Assembly: GCA_964392615.1 (NCBI GenBank)
Contig: CAYMRB010000428.1
Coordinates: forward strand, 1-8,623
Reading direction: 5' to 3'
Origin: CAYMRB01 sp964392615
GTDB taxonomy: Bacteria; Planctomycetota; UBA8108
Length of the DNA stretch: 8,623 bases
Shown: in pieces, positions 1 through 5,750 of the stretch
How positions within the stretch are numbered: position 1 is the stretch's first letter
Layout: each line of letters starts with the position of its first letter
Translations under genes and position numbers: made by a program
Notes under the pieces: model-generated
Database searches by the model: none
Told to the model about the DNA's origin: nothing
What the model saw: only the letters and a program-made list of their open reading frames with translations

Positions 1-49
1 GGAGTCGGTATCGGCGTCGGAGTCGGGGGCGGAGTCGGGGTCGGCGTCC
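1..49 (-). repeat. Hexanucleotide-like repeat coding an Asp-rich tail
   Basis: The plus strand shows imperfect six-base units of the type GTCGGA/GTCGGG/GTCGGC. On the minus strand they code an alternating Asp run, residues 555-570 of the membrane protein (DADPDSAPDSDADTDS). The repeat continues to the window edge, so its full length is unknown. Such a tract may vary in copy number between strains without breaking the frame. A calcium- or cation-binding role is only a guess. Confidence 0.6.
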
Positions 50-1710
50 GTGGCTCCCCTCTCCCCAGCGGTCGCCGCGTCCGCATCCCACGCCAGCCAC
101 CCGATCACTTCCGGTCGCAGCTTCTCCACCGTCGCGGCGCTCAGCTCGCCGTGTCGTGCGGCTTCGTCGAGCGAGCGGAGGGTGGCGCGCAGGAGCTCGT
201 CGAGCACGTCGACCTTCTCGCGGCGCTTGAGGCGCGGGTGGGCCCAGAGCAGCTCCTCGAGCTCAAGCTCGGTCAGCAGGCGGCGTTTGTCGAGCTCGGC
301 CGCGAGAGCTTCGCGATCCATCGGGGTCAGGCGCTCGAGGTCGCCGCGCTCGCGCAAGAACTCGAGCGCGCGCTGGGCGGAGCCGAGGGCGGCGAGGCGG
401 CCGCGGGCGAGCTCCCACGATGCTTCGCCGTCGAGCCGGCCGCTGCCGCGCAGGATGAGCGGCACGAGGCTTCCCTCGACGAGGAGGGCCAGGAAGAGCG
501 CGGGGAGCAGCGGGGCGAGGAGCGCCTCCTCGGCCGCGCCGTCGGCTGGCACGAGGAAGAGGAGCGCCCACGCGAGCGCCAGGGTGCCCGGGAAGGACCG
601 CATCGCCGCTTCGAGGATGCGCCGCCACTCCAGCCGGGTCGGCTGCCAGAAGCGATAGGCGCCGCCGACGGTCGCCGCGACCAGGAGGCGCAGCGCGAGG
701 GTGGCGGCCCAGAGACTCGCGCCCGCGGCGAGGTCGTGCCAGCCAGGTTCCGCCGTGCGCCAGACGGCGCCGCCGATGGCCGCGAATGCCGCGAGCGGCA
801 CGGCCCACGCGACCGCAAACCAGGCCGGCTCCGCGGGCGATCCGGCCGGCTCCGCCCGCGGACTGTCGGCGCCGAAGTCGTCGCCGTATCCGTCGTCGTC
901 GACGCTGGGGTGGAGCCCGGACGAGGCTCCCGCCGGCAGGCGCGCGGCGACGCCGCTCGCGAAGGCCGCGATCGCCGCGGTGCCCGGGTGGAGCCACTCC
1001 GCGAGAGCCGCGGGGCCGATCGCCGCGCCCAGGTGCGTCAGCCAGGCGGCGAGCTCACCGCGCAGCCGGGATCCGGCCAGGACCGCAGCCCAGCCCGCCG
1101 CGGCGCCGATCGCGGCGGCCGTAGCCAGCGCCGCGAGCTGTGGCGCCGGCCAGACCGAGCCGTTCGCGCCACTCGCGGCTTCCGCGCCGGGCAGCGAACG
1201 CCAGGTATGCAGCAAATAGAGCGCGGGCAGGATCAGCAGCGCGAGAAGCCCATGGAGCGCGCCGTCCTCGCGGTCGCGTCGCTCCCCGCTCGCCGGTGAA
1301 CCGTCCGGGAGAACGAGGAGGAGGCCGATCGCCCACAGAGCGGCGACCGTCGCGTCGCTCGCGCCGATCGGCATCGGCAGCAGGCTGCGCACCACGCCGG
1401 CGAGCAGGAACGGCACGACGGACGCGACCACGAGCGCGAGCACGACCGCTGCCGGCAGCGGCAGCCCGAAACCGCCGTGCCGCATCGAGCGGCCGAGCCG
1501 GTGCGCGACGAACACGACGAGCAGACCGGCCGCGACGCGCGCGGCGTCGATCGGCGCTCCCGCGTCCAGGGGCCAGTGCGTCGGGGCGTTGGCTAACGCG
1601 GCGGCCTGGCCGGGCGCGAGCACGTGTCGGCGCCGCGACGCGACGAGCGCGAGCGCGCACGCGCCAAACACGGCAGCGAGAAGAGTTGCGAGGGAGGAGT
1701 CGATGGTCAC
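1..1710 (-). CDS. Multi-spanning membrane protein, possibly cation:proton antiporter-like (C-terminus cut by window edge)
   Basis: Reading the minus strand from a GTG at 1710 gives 570 codons without a stop, running off position 1, so the true C-terminus is outside. About ten or eleven hydrophobic stretches are visible, near residues 7-25, 56-72, 84-107, 121-136, 152-170, 190-213, 224-257, 296-316, 326-350, 373-390 and 396-420. An acidic loop at 270-282 (DDDGYGDDFGAD) separates two hydrophobic halves. Residues 430-540 are a charged, helical cytoplasmic-type tail (LEFLRERGDLERL, ELELEELLW), followed by an Asp-rich repeat. The last hydrophobic block (LFLALLVEGSLVPLIL) and the helical tail with 'GELSAATVEKLR' resemble the end of CPA1-type Na+/H+ exchangers. 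That resemblance is by eye only, and the substrate is unknown. The start is the first in-frame GTG. It lacks a clear Shine-Dalgarno, and the next in-frame start could be internal. The gene is divergent from parA. Coding is supported by the strong G/C third-position pattern and by the transmembrane pattern, which the other frames lack. Confidence 0.8.
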   Translation of the reverse strand, partial: MTIDSSLATLLAAVFGACALALVASRRRHVLAPGQAAALANAPTHWPLDAGAPIDAARVAAGLLVVFVAHRLGRSMRHGGFGLPLPAAVVLALVVASVVPFLLAGVVRSLLPMPIGASDATVAALWAIGLLLVLPDGSPASGERRDREDGALHGLLALLILPALYLLHTWRSLPGAEAASGANGSVWPAPQLAALATAAAIGAAAGWAAVLAGSRLRGELAAWLTHLGAAIGPAALAEWLHPGTAAIAAFASGVAARLPAGASSGLHPSVDDDGYGDDFGADSPRAEPAGSPAEPAWFAVAWAVPLAAFAAIGGAVWRTAEPGWHDLAAGASLWAATLALRLLVAATVGGAYRFWQPTRLEWRRILEAAMRSFPGTLALAWALLFLVPADGAAEEALLAPLLPALFLALLVEGSLVPLILRGSGRLDGEASWELARGRLAALGSAQRALEFLRERGDLERLTPMDREALAAELDKRRLLTELELEELLWAHPRLKRREKVDVLDELLRATLRSLDEAARHGELSAATVEKLRPEVIGWLAWDADAATAGERGATDADPDSAPDSDADTDS

Positions 1711-1779
1711 GCTCGGTCGGCTTCGACGCGTTGGATCACGACGGGAACGCGCCACGGGCGAGGCGCCCCCAGGCTCCCA

Positions 1780-1798
1780 GTGTACACGTTGACAACGT
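1780..1798. promoter_or_regulatory. Operator-like palindromes between the membrane-protein gene and parA
   Basis: Two adjacent palindromes share bases. GTGTACAC at 1780-1787 is a perfect 8-bp palindrome. ACGTTG-A-CAACGT at 1786-1798 is a perfect 6-bp inverted repeat with a one-base centre. The second contains the TTGACA -35 box of the parA promoter, so a bound protein would block it. The site sits in a 113-bp divergent intergenic region and could control both genes. The binding protein is unknown; ParA-type autoregulation is one possibility. Confidence 0.45.
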
Positions 1799-1816
1799 TT
1801 CGGTGGGGGATACCCT
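1789..1816 (+). promoter_or_regulatory. Sigma70-like promoter of the parA operon, possibly giving a leaderless mRNA
   Basis: A perfect TTGACA -35 lies at 1789-1794 and a TACCCT -10 (T, A and final T match consensus) at 1811-1816, with a 16-base spacer. The start codon is at 1824, only 7 bases after the -10, so transcription would begin at or within a base or two of the ATG. No good Shine-Dalgarno precedes the ATG, which agrees with leaderless initiation. The -10 is weak in its middle bases. Confidence 0.5.
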
Positions 1817-1823
1817 GGGACCG

Positions 1824-2603
1824 ATGCGACGCATCGCATTCATGAACCAGAAAGGCGGCGTGGGCAAGACGACGTGCGCCGTGAATCTCGGGGCCGCGCT
1901 CGCGGCGGGCGGCGCTCGCGTCCTGCTCGTCGACATGGACGCTCAGGCCAACCTCGGGCTCCACCTCGGCGTCGACATTCACGAGCTCACGCACTCGGTC
2001 TACACGGTCCTGACGGGACGAGCGAAGATCGCCGACGCGGTCGTGCACGACGTCATCGAGAACCTGTCGGTGTTGCCGGCGAACATCGACCTGTCCGGCG
2101 CCGAGATCGAGCTCGTCAGCGCGGTCGGGCGCGAGTCGCTGCTGCGCGATGCGTTGGACACGTATCTCGAGGACGAGGCGTTCGACTTCGTGTTCGTGGA
2201 TTGTCCGCCGTCTCTCGGTCTGCTGTCGCTGAACGCGCTGACGGCGGTCGACGAGGTGTTCATCCCGCTGCAGACCGAGTTCTTCGCGATGCAGGGCATG
2301 GCGCGTCTCTTGGATGTCGTCGAGCTGATCCGCGAGCGCCTCAACCCGAAGCTCGAGGTCACGAAGATCGTCGCGACGATGTTCGACACGCGGACGAACC
2401 TCAGCCACGAGGTCGTCGGCGAGATCCGCGAGTTCTTCGGCGCCAAGGTCGCGCAGACGGTGATTCGCACGAACGTGCGCCTCGCCGAGGCGCCGAGCCA
2501 CGGATTGTCGATTCTCGACTACGCGCCGTCGTCTCGGGGCGCCGAGGACTTTCGCGCGCTGGCGGCCGAGATCACGCAGCGGAAGCGAGCGGTCGCGTCG
2601 TGA
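1824..2603 (+). CDS. parA: ParA/Soj-family partition ATPase
   Basis: This 259-residue protein has the normal length for a chromosomal Soj-type ParA, a cytoplasmic P-loop ATPase. ATP-bound dimers of the family coat DNA and move a ParB-bound origin or another cargo. The deviant Walker A motif QKGGVGKTT is at residues 9-17, with the signature first lysine (K10) and K15. The Walker A' motif VDMDAQAN is at 36-43 and Walker B FVFVDCPPS at 122-130. The conserved family blocks VFIPLQTEFFAMQG (145-158) and RTNVRLAEAPSHG (215-227) follow. There is no N-terminal helix-turn-helix of the plasmid P1 ParA type. The start at 1824 places Walker A where the family has it; the longer open frame upstream is non-coding. 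The next gene overlaps by 4 bases and is not parB, so the partner is elsewhere in the genome or this is an orphan ParA (cargo positioning). Family call certain, exact role not. Confidence 0.95.
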   Translation: MRRIAFMNQKGGVGKTTCAVNLGAALAAGGARVLLVDMDAQANLGLHLGVDIHELTHSVYTVLTGRAKIADAVVHDVIENLSVLPANIDLSGAEIELVSAVGRESLLRDALDTYLEDEAFDFVFVDCPPSLGLLSLNALTAVDEVFIPLQTEFFAMQGMARLLDVVELIRERLNPKLEVTKIVATMFDTRTNLSHEVVGEIREFFGAKVAQTVIRTNVRLAEAPSHGLSILDYAPSSRGAEDFRALAAEITQRKRAVAS

Positions 2604-3895
2604 AGCGTCTCGCGCGGACGACGCTGGCGCTGGCGGCCTTGCTCGCGCTACTGGCCCCGCTGGCTCGGTTCGCGACGCGCCCGGCCTTGGCCGCGCCCGA
2701 CTTCCGCCAGCACCGCCGCGAGGGGCAGGCGCACTATCGCGCCCGGCGCTATTTCCAGGCGATCGAGTCGCTCGAGAAGGCGCTGGCCGAGGCTCCCGAC
2801 GACGAGCGCGGCGCGATCGCGTCCGATCTGTCGCGCGCCCACGCCGGGCTCGGGTTCGAGTTTCTCGATGGCGGCGAGTCGAGGCGCGCGCGCGAGGCGT
2901 TCGAGACCGCGATCGAGGCCGCGGACGATTACTACGCGCGATTCGGGCTCGGCTACGTGTACTTCCTGCGCCGCGAGGACGGCAAGTCGCTGACGCATCT
3001 GCTGGCGTCGTTGCAGCTGCGTCCCGAGTACGCGTACACGAACAAGCTGGTCGGCATCCTGAAGTACCGCCAGGGCGACACCGAGGAGGCCCTGCGCCGG
3101 CTGCGCAAGGCGCGCGCTCTCGACACGAAGGACGACGAGACGGTGAGCCTGATCGACCGCTGGTCGACCGAGATGCGCATCACCGACGAGTTTCCGACGA
3201 CGCGTACGCGCCACTTCGCCGTGCGCGCGGACCCGCGGTTGCCGCAGGACTTGCGCACGCGCCTCACCGCGATGCTCGACGAGGCGTGGGATGACCTCGG
3301 CGACCGGCTCGGCGTGTGGCCCGAGGATCGCGTGCCGGCGATTCTCTACAGCGAGAGTCGCTTCCGGCGCGCGACCGGCATGGCGCACTGGGTCGGCGGG
3401 CTGTACGACGGGCAGCTGAAGTTCCCGGTACCGGTTCCCAAGAAGAGTTCCGGCGCCGGGGCCGAGAAAGCGCAGCTCGCATCGCTCGAGGCGGTGGTGC
3501 GGCACGAGTACACGCACGTGCTCGTGCGGGCGATCGCGCCGGAGTGTCCCACGTGGCTCAACGAGGGCATCGCGCAGTATCTCGAGGGGCGCACGACGCC
3601 CGAGCAGGTCTATCGTCAATTGCGCGTCGGGCGCGATCGACGCATACCGCTCGCGAACATGCCCGCGCAGCTCGGCACGGTCGAAAACGTCGAGCTCGCG
3701 CGCTGGATCTACTTGCAGGGCCTCGGCTTCGTCGAGTTCCTCGCGGCCGAGTTCCAGCCGTTCCGCTTGCGCTTGCTCCTGCGTGCGATCGACGACGAGC
3801 ACTCGATCAGCCGCGCATTCGAGCGCACGTACGGTCGCTCGATCGAGGATCTCGAGAAGCTGTGGTGGGATGCGATCGAGGCGGTGGACGGGTAG
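2600..3895 (+). CDS. Exported TPR protein with gluzincin (HExxH) metallopeptidase domain
   Basis: The 431-residue protein starts at a GTG that overlaps the parA stop (GTGA), which indicates translational coupling. Residues 1-31 form a Sec signal peptide: KRLAR, a long Ala/Leu core, then a probable cleavage after ALA at 29-31. Residues 34-180 contain TPR-like helical repeats, for example HYRARRYFQAIESLEKALAEAP and a later GDTEEALRRLRKARALD. Residues 195-431 form a peptidase-MA-like domain. It has the zinc motif HEYTH (H302, E303, H306) and, 16 residues after H306, the glutamate of WLNEGIAQYLEG (E322) expected as third ligand in gluzincins. The catalytic set is therefore intact. In similar proteins the TPRs probably mediate substrate or protein contacts in the periplasm. 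The pairing with a cytoplasmic ParA is unusual. Substrate is unknown. Confidence 0.88.
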   Translation: MKRLARTTLALAALLALLAPLARFATRPALAAPDFRQHRREGQAHYRARRYFQAIESLEKALAEAPDDERGAIASDLSRAHAGLGFEFLDGGESRRAREAFETAIEAADDYYARFGLGYVYFLRREDGKSLTHLLASLQLRPEYAYTNKLVGILKYRQGDTEEALRRLRKARALDTKDDETVSLIDRWSTEMRITDEFPTTRTRHFAVRADPRLPQDLRTRLTAMLDEAWDDLGDRLGVWPEDRVPAILYSESRFRRATGMAHWVGGLYDGQLKFPVPVPKKSSGAGAEKAQLASLEAVVRHEYTHVLVRAIAPECPTWLNEGIAQYLEGRTTPEQVYRQLRVGRDRRIPLANMPAQLGTVENVELARWIYLQGLGFVEFLAAEFQPFRLRLLLRAIDDEHSISRAFERTYGRSIEDLEKLWWDAIEAVDG

Positions 3896-3923
3896 CGGGA
3901 GCGCGACTCCGCCCGCCGCTATC
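3891..3923. terminator. Hairpin between convergent genes, possible bidirectional terminator
   Basis: GGTAGCGG at 3891-3898 pairs with CCGCTATC at 3916-3923 (8 pairs, one G-U). An inner GAG/CTC pairing lies inside the loop. It spans the 31-bp gap between the stops of the peptidase gene (plus) and the small basic protein (minus). There is no T tract on either side, so intrinsic termination would be weak. Confidence 0.35.
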
Positions 3924-3926
3924 GCG

Positions 3927-4208
3927 TCAAGTCGTCGTCTCGACCTCGGGCTGCTTCTTGGTCGAGGTCTCGGCTGCCGTCTCGGCAGTCGTCTCGGCAG
4001 TCGTCTTGGCCGGAGCGGGCTTTTTGCGGCGCTTCTGCTTGGTCGGGCCGATCACGATGTCCGTACGCTTGGCGACCTTCTGGTAACCGAGGTCCTTGAA
4101 GATCTTCAGCACCTCGCTCCAGGACAGGAACTGCTTGCTGTTCTCGGTCTTGTACTTCTCGATCGCCTTGATGAACTGAAGCTCTTCGGTCGAGAGTGAT
4201 TCCAGCAT
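3927..4208 (-). CDS. Small basic protein of unknown function, planctomycete-type 'WSEVLKIFKDLGY' protein
   Basis: The 93-residue product starts at the ATG at 4208, chosen because a perfect AGGAGG lies at 4216-4221 (minus strand), 7 bases upstream. Longer upstream frames have atypical composition and no such site. Residues 1-50 look folded and helical: STEELQFIKAIEKYKTENSK, then LSWSEVLKIFKDLGYQKVAKR. The spacing of helices and the WxEVLKIFKxLGY block suggest a compact, winged-helix-like or SAP-like nucleic-acid-binding module. Residues 57-65 are very basic (KQKRRKKPA). Residues 68-93 are a disordered Thr/Ala/Glu tail containing TAET repeats. I recall similar short proteins in planctomycetes but can name no family. 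A DNA or RNA contact role is inference from the basic patch. It neighbours an HU gene, divergently oriented. Confidence 0.82.
   Translation of the reverse strand: MLESLSTEELQFIKAIEKYKTENSKQFLSWSEVLKIFKDLGYQKVAKRTDIVIGPTKQKRRKKPAPAKTTAETTAETAAETSTKKQPEVETTT
3967..4014. repeat. 12-bp tandem repeat in the tail of the small basic protein
   Basis: Units GTCTCGGCTGCC (3967-3978), GTCTCGGCAGTC (3979-3990) and the identical GTCTCGGCAGTC (3991-4002) are followed by a degenerate GTCTTGGCCGGA (4003-4014). Each unit is four codons, so copy-number change keeps the frame. It codes the repeated AET-A/T units (residues about 65-80). Confidence 0.75.
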
Positions 4209-4235
4209 GGCGGTTCCTCCTCGTCTTGCAACAGC

Positions 4236-4256
4236 GGCGCCACACCCCGTGGCGCC
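4236..4256 (-). promoter_or_regulatory. Perfect hairpin in the probable 5' leader of the small basic protein
   Basis: GGCGCCAC at 4236-4243 and GTGGCGCC at 4249-4256 form an 8-bp perfect stem with a 5-base loop, 28 bases upstream of the ATG at 4208. It lies just outside the Shine-Dalgarno. It could affect mRNA stability or be a binding site; nothing else supports a defined function. Confidence 0.35.
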
Positions 4257-4414
4257 CCGGCCTTCGAGGGTATCGACAGCGCCCCGGCATGGCCTTGAGG
4301 CAGCCTCGTTCGACGGCGCCACGGCGGGAGTTCCGATTCCGTGCCGATTTCGGACGGTTTTCGGGAAACCCTTTGCGGGGTGTCCTTTACGTCGGGCAAT
4401 CTGCGATTTCTTGC

Positions 4415-4443
4415 TTGTCAGCCCCGAGCGGCCGGGTTATTCT
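4415..4443 (+). promoter_or_regulatory. Sigma70-like promoter for the HU gene
   Basis: TTGTCA at 4415-4420 (5 of 6 consensus bases) and TATTCT at 4438-4443 (4 of 6) are separated by exactly 17 bases. Transcription would start near 4450, giving an untranslated leader of about 140 bases before the ATG at 4592, unusually long for a small structural gene. Confidence 0.55.
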
Positions 4444-4591
4444 CTTCCGAGACCTAAATGACAACCTCGCAAGACAATAGGACGTGCGAGACAGCCGAAG
4501 CGGCACGATCGCGCCGAACTTCGGCGGGCCCGGGTCGCTGAGTCGGGAGAGGCGACAGCGGGTCAGGGGTCTCGGCCAGCAGGAGGCTCGG

Positions 4592-4990
4592 ATGCAGACG
4601 GTCACGAAACGCGAACTCGTTCAGAGGATCGCCGAGAAGACGGGTGTGCAGCAGATCAGCGCCAAGGAAGTCATCCAGAGCTTCCTCGACGAGATCATCA
4701 ACGAGCTGGCACACGGTAACCGTCTTGAGTTTCGCGACTTCGGAGTGTTCGAGCCGAAGAGCAAGGCCCAGCGGGTCGCCCGCAACCCCCGCACGGGCGA
4801 GCGCGTCGAGGTGCCGGCCAAGACGACCGTGAAGTTCAAGGTCGGCCGCCTGATGAAGAAGCGCATCCAGCCGATGGAGGCGACGCCTTCCCCGACGCCG
4901 CCGCTCACGCCGACGCCGTCGGTGCCGCCCGCCGTCGGCGGTGAGGGGGCGTCGACGCCTCCGTCTCCCGGAGTTCCCCCCGGCAGCTGA
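4592..4990 (+). CDS. HU/IHF-family DNA-binding protein with Pro/Thr-rich C-terminal extension
   Basis: The 132-residue protein has a complete HU fold at residues 1-93 plus an extra tail of about 39 residues. Helices with TKRELVQRIAEKTGV and KEVIQSFLDEIINEL are followed by the HU signature region GNRLEFRDFGVFEPKSKAQR (43-62). The DNA-arm tip RNPRTGERVEVPAK (65-77) carries the proline that intercalates into bent DNA in this family. The body closes with VKFKVGRLMKKRI. HU proteins act as dimers that bend and compact the nucleoid. The tail (TPSPTPPLTPTPSVPP...) is Pro/Ser/Thr/Gly-rich, neutral and probably disordered, unlike the Lys-rich tails of some actinobacterial HUs. The ATG at 4592 is chosen because AGGAGG at 4581-4586 lies 5 bases upstream and the HU fold begins at once. 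HU versus IHF subunit cannot be settled by eye. Confidence 0.95.
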   Translation: MQTVTKRELVQRIAEKTGVQQISAKEVIQSFLDEIINELAHGNRLEFRDFGVFEPKSKAQRVARNPRTGERVEVPAKTTVKFKVGRLMKKRIQPMEATPSPTPPLTPTPSVPPAVGGEGASTPPSPGVPPGS

Positions 4991-5014
4991 TCGGGGCGCG
5001 CTGTCCCGCGAGCG

Positions 5015-5054
5015 AACGAAACCGCCAACTCGGTCTGCGGTACGGTTTTTCGTT
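5015..5054 (+). terminator. Rho-independent terminator after the HU gene
   Basis: AACGAAACCG (5015-5024) can pair with CGGTTT plus CGTT (5043-5054) with a small bulge. An alternative inner stem ACCGC/GCGGT forms at 5021-5041. A TTTTT run at 5046-5050 follows the shorter stem. It lies 25-65 bases after the HU stop. Confidence 0.55.
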
Positions 5055-5083
5055 GGTGTCGAAGGTGTTCGCGGGCGTAGAAT
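5053..5083 (+). promoter_or_regulatory. Candidate promoter for the lipoprotein gene
   Basis: TAGAAT at 5078-5083 matches the -10 consensus at five of six positions. The -35 side is weak: TTGGTG at 5053-5058 with a long 19-base spacer. It follows the HU terminator and precedes the ATG at 5155 by about 70 bases. Confidence 0.4.
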
Positions 5084-5154
5084 CCCAGCCTAGGGAAGAC
5101 CCTCTGCCATTGCGGCTTCGATGACGCGGGGTCGCGTCGAGATCGGAGGTGGAC

Positions 5155-5592
5155 ATGCGTTTTTGGCTCGTCGCGGCGGGAATCGGGCTGGCGGTCAGCG
5201 GCTGCTACAGCTCGCCCCAAGTGGGTCCGCAAAAAGATACGGTGATCGAGGCGGCGGCGCTGGTGGTCAAGGAGCGCTACCCGCGTAGCGTCGTCGTGGC
5301 CCGAAGCGACAGCATCGTCGCTCTGGGGCCGACCGAGATGTTCGGGGCGACGAAGTCCCGCAAGCAGGTCTCGGTCTGGGTCAAGGAGACGTACGTCGGC
5401 TGGGAGCCGTCCATCGAGGTGCGCCTGACCGCGCAGCTCGACGAGCCGCGCGTCGGCGCGTACGATCCCGAGAGCGCCAGCCCGAACACCGCGCGCCCGC
5501 TCGCGGCGCCCGCGGAGTGGCACGCGCTGCAGCGCCTCCCGAACGAGGAGCAGGTGCTGTACGACGAGATACTCGCCCGCCTGGACGGGTGA
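5155..5592 (+). CDS. Small lipoprotein of unknown function
   Basis: The 145-residue protein begins with a short lipoprotein signal, MRFWLVAAGIGLAVSGC. The lipobox VSGC is at residues 14-17, with C17 the lipidation site, so the mature protein is membrane-anchored (about 129 residues). The ATG at 5155 is chosen over a GTG at 5149 because GGAGG at 5145-5149 lies 5 bases upstream and would overlap the GTG. The mature part starts with a helix (DTVIEAAALVVKERYP) and then alternating strand-like segments (SVVVAR, QVSVWVKETYVGWEPSIEVR, RLTAQL). It ends in a helix (NEEQVLYDEILARLDG), an alpha/beta arrangement seen in many small envelope lipoproteins. I recognise no catalytic motif or named family. Transcription is probably monocistronic, bounded by its own promoter and a hairpin before the tRNA. 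Confidence 0.88.
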   Translation: MRFWLVAAGIGLAVSGCYSSPQVGPQKDTVIEAAALVVKERYPRSVVVARSDSIVALGPTEMFGATKSRKQVSVWVKETYVGWEPSIEVRLTAQLDEPRVGAYDPESASPNTARPLAAPAEWHALQRLPNEEQVLYDEILARLDG

Positions 5593-5597
5593 GCCTG

Positions 5598-5614
5598 CGA
5601 GCCGACCCGGCTCG
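5598..5614 (+). terminator. GC-rich hairpin after the lipoprotein gene
   Basis: CGAGCCG (5598-5604) and CGGCTCG (5608-5614) form a perfect 7-bp stem with loop ACC, starting 6 bases after the stop codon. There is no T tract, so it may be an mRNA 3'-end stabiliser or a weak terminator. Confidence 0.4.
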
Positions 5615-5637
5615 GTGGCTCGTCGCCAAGGAATTCG

Positions 5638-5714
5638 GGGCCCATAGCTCAGTCGGTCAGAGCAGCGGACTCATAATCTGAAGGTCCCCCGTTCGAGTCG
5701 GGGTGGGCCCACCA
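5638..5714 (+). tRNA. tRNA with anticodon CAT (elongator Met or Ile2), CCA encoded
   Basis: The full cloverleaf can be drawn. The acceptor stem GGGCCCA pairs with TGGGCCC, the D-arm is GCTC/GAGC, the T-arm is CCCCG/CGGGG with loop TTCGAGT, the discriminator is A73, and CCA is encoded at 5712-5714. The anticodon loop CTCATAA gives CAT. It is not the initiator, because the first acceptor pair is a normal G-C and the initiator GGG/CCC anticodon-stem pairs are missing. CAT could be read as elongator Met or, after lysidine modification, as Ile2; sequence alone does not decide. The anticodon stem GCGGA/TCTGA has a G-A mismatch at 27-43 and a G-U at 29-41, slightly weak. Confidence 0.93.
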
Positions 5715-5720
5715 AGGTAA

Positions 5721-5750
5721 CCCCGCCACAGCCACCGGGTTGTGGCGGGG
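5721..5750 (+). terminator. Perfect 10-bp hairpin terminating the tRNA transcript
   Basis: CCCCGCCACA (5721-5730) pairs fully with TGTGGCGGGG (5741-5750) around a 10-base loop, starting 6 bases after the tRNA CCA end. A TCTTTCT stretch follows at about 5760-5766, too far and too short for a classic U tract, but the position and stem strength fit a tRNA 3' terminator. Confidence 0.6.

Larger units (their letters stand above)
4209..4591. other. Divergent intergenic region between the small basic protein and the HU gene
   Basis: 383 bases without a supportable gene. It holds the AGGAGG site of the minus-strand gene (4216-4221), a hairpin at 4236-4256, a small inverted repeat GGTTT/AAACC at 4356-4370, and the HU promoter at 4415-4443. 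The roughly 140-base HU leader ends with AGGAGG at 4581-4586. The composition is less GC-rich around 4330-4460 than in the genes, as expected for a promoter region. Confidence 0.6.

Noticed and set aside
151..1299. Plus-strand frames of up to 382 codons opposite the membrane protein
   Set aside because: Arg/Gly/Glu-rich low-complexity translations typical of shadow frames in GC-rich DNA; the minus-strand frame has transmembrane segments.
1140..1823. Upstream extension of the parA frame by 228 codons
   Set aside because: The extension is Arg/Ala-rich and lies antisense to the membrane protein; Walker A is in its normal place only with the start at 1824.
1707..2501. Minus-strand frame antisense to parA
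   Set aside because: A shadow of the highly conserved ParA coding sequence, rich in Arg/Asp/Val with no domain.
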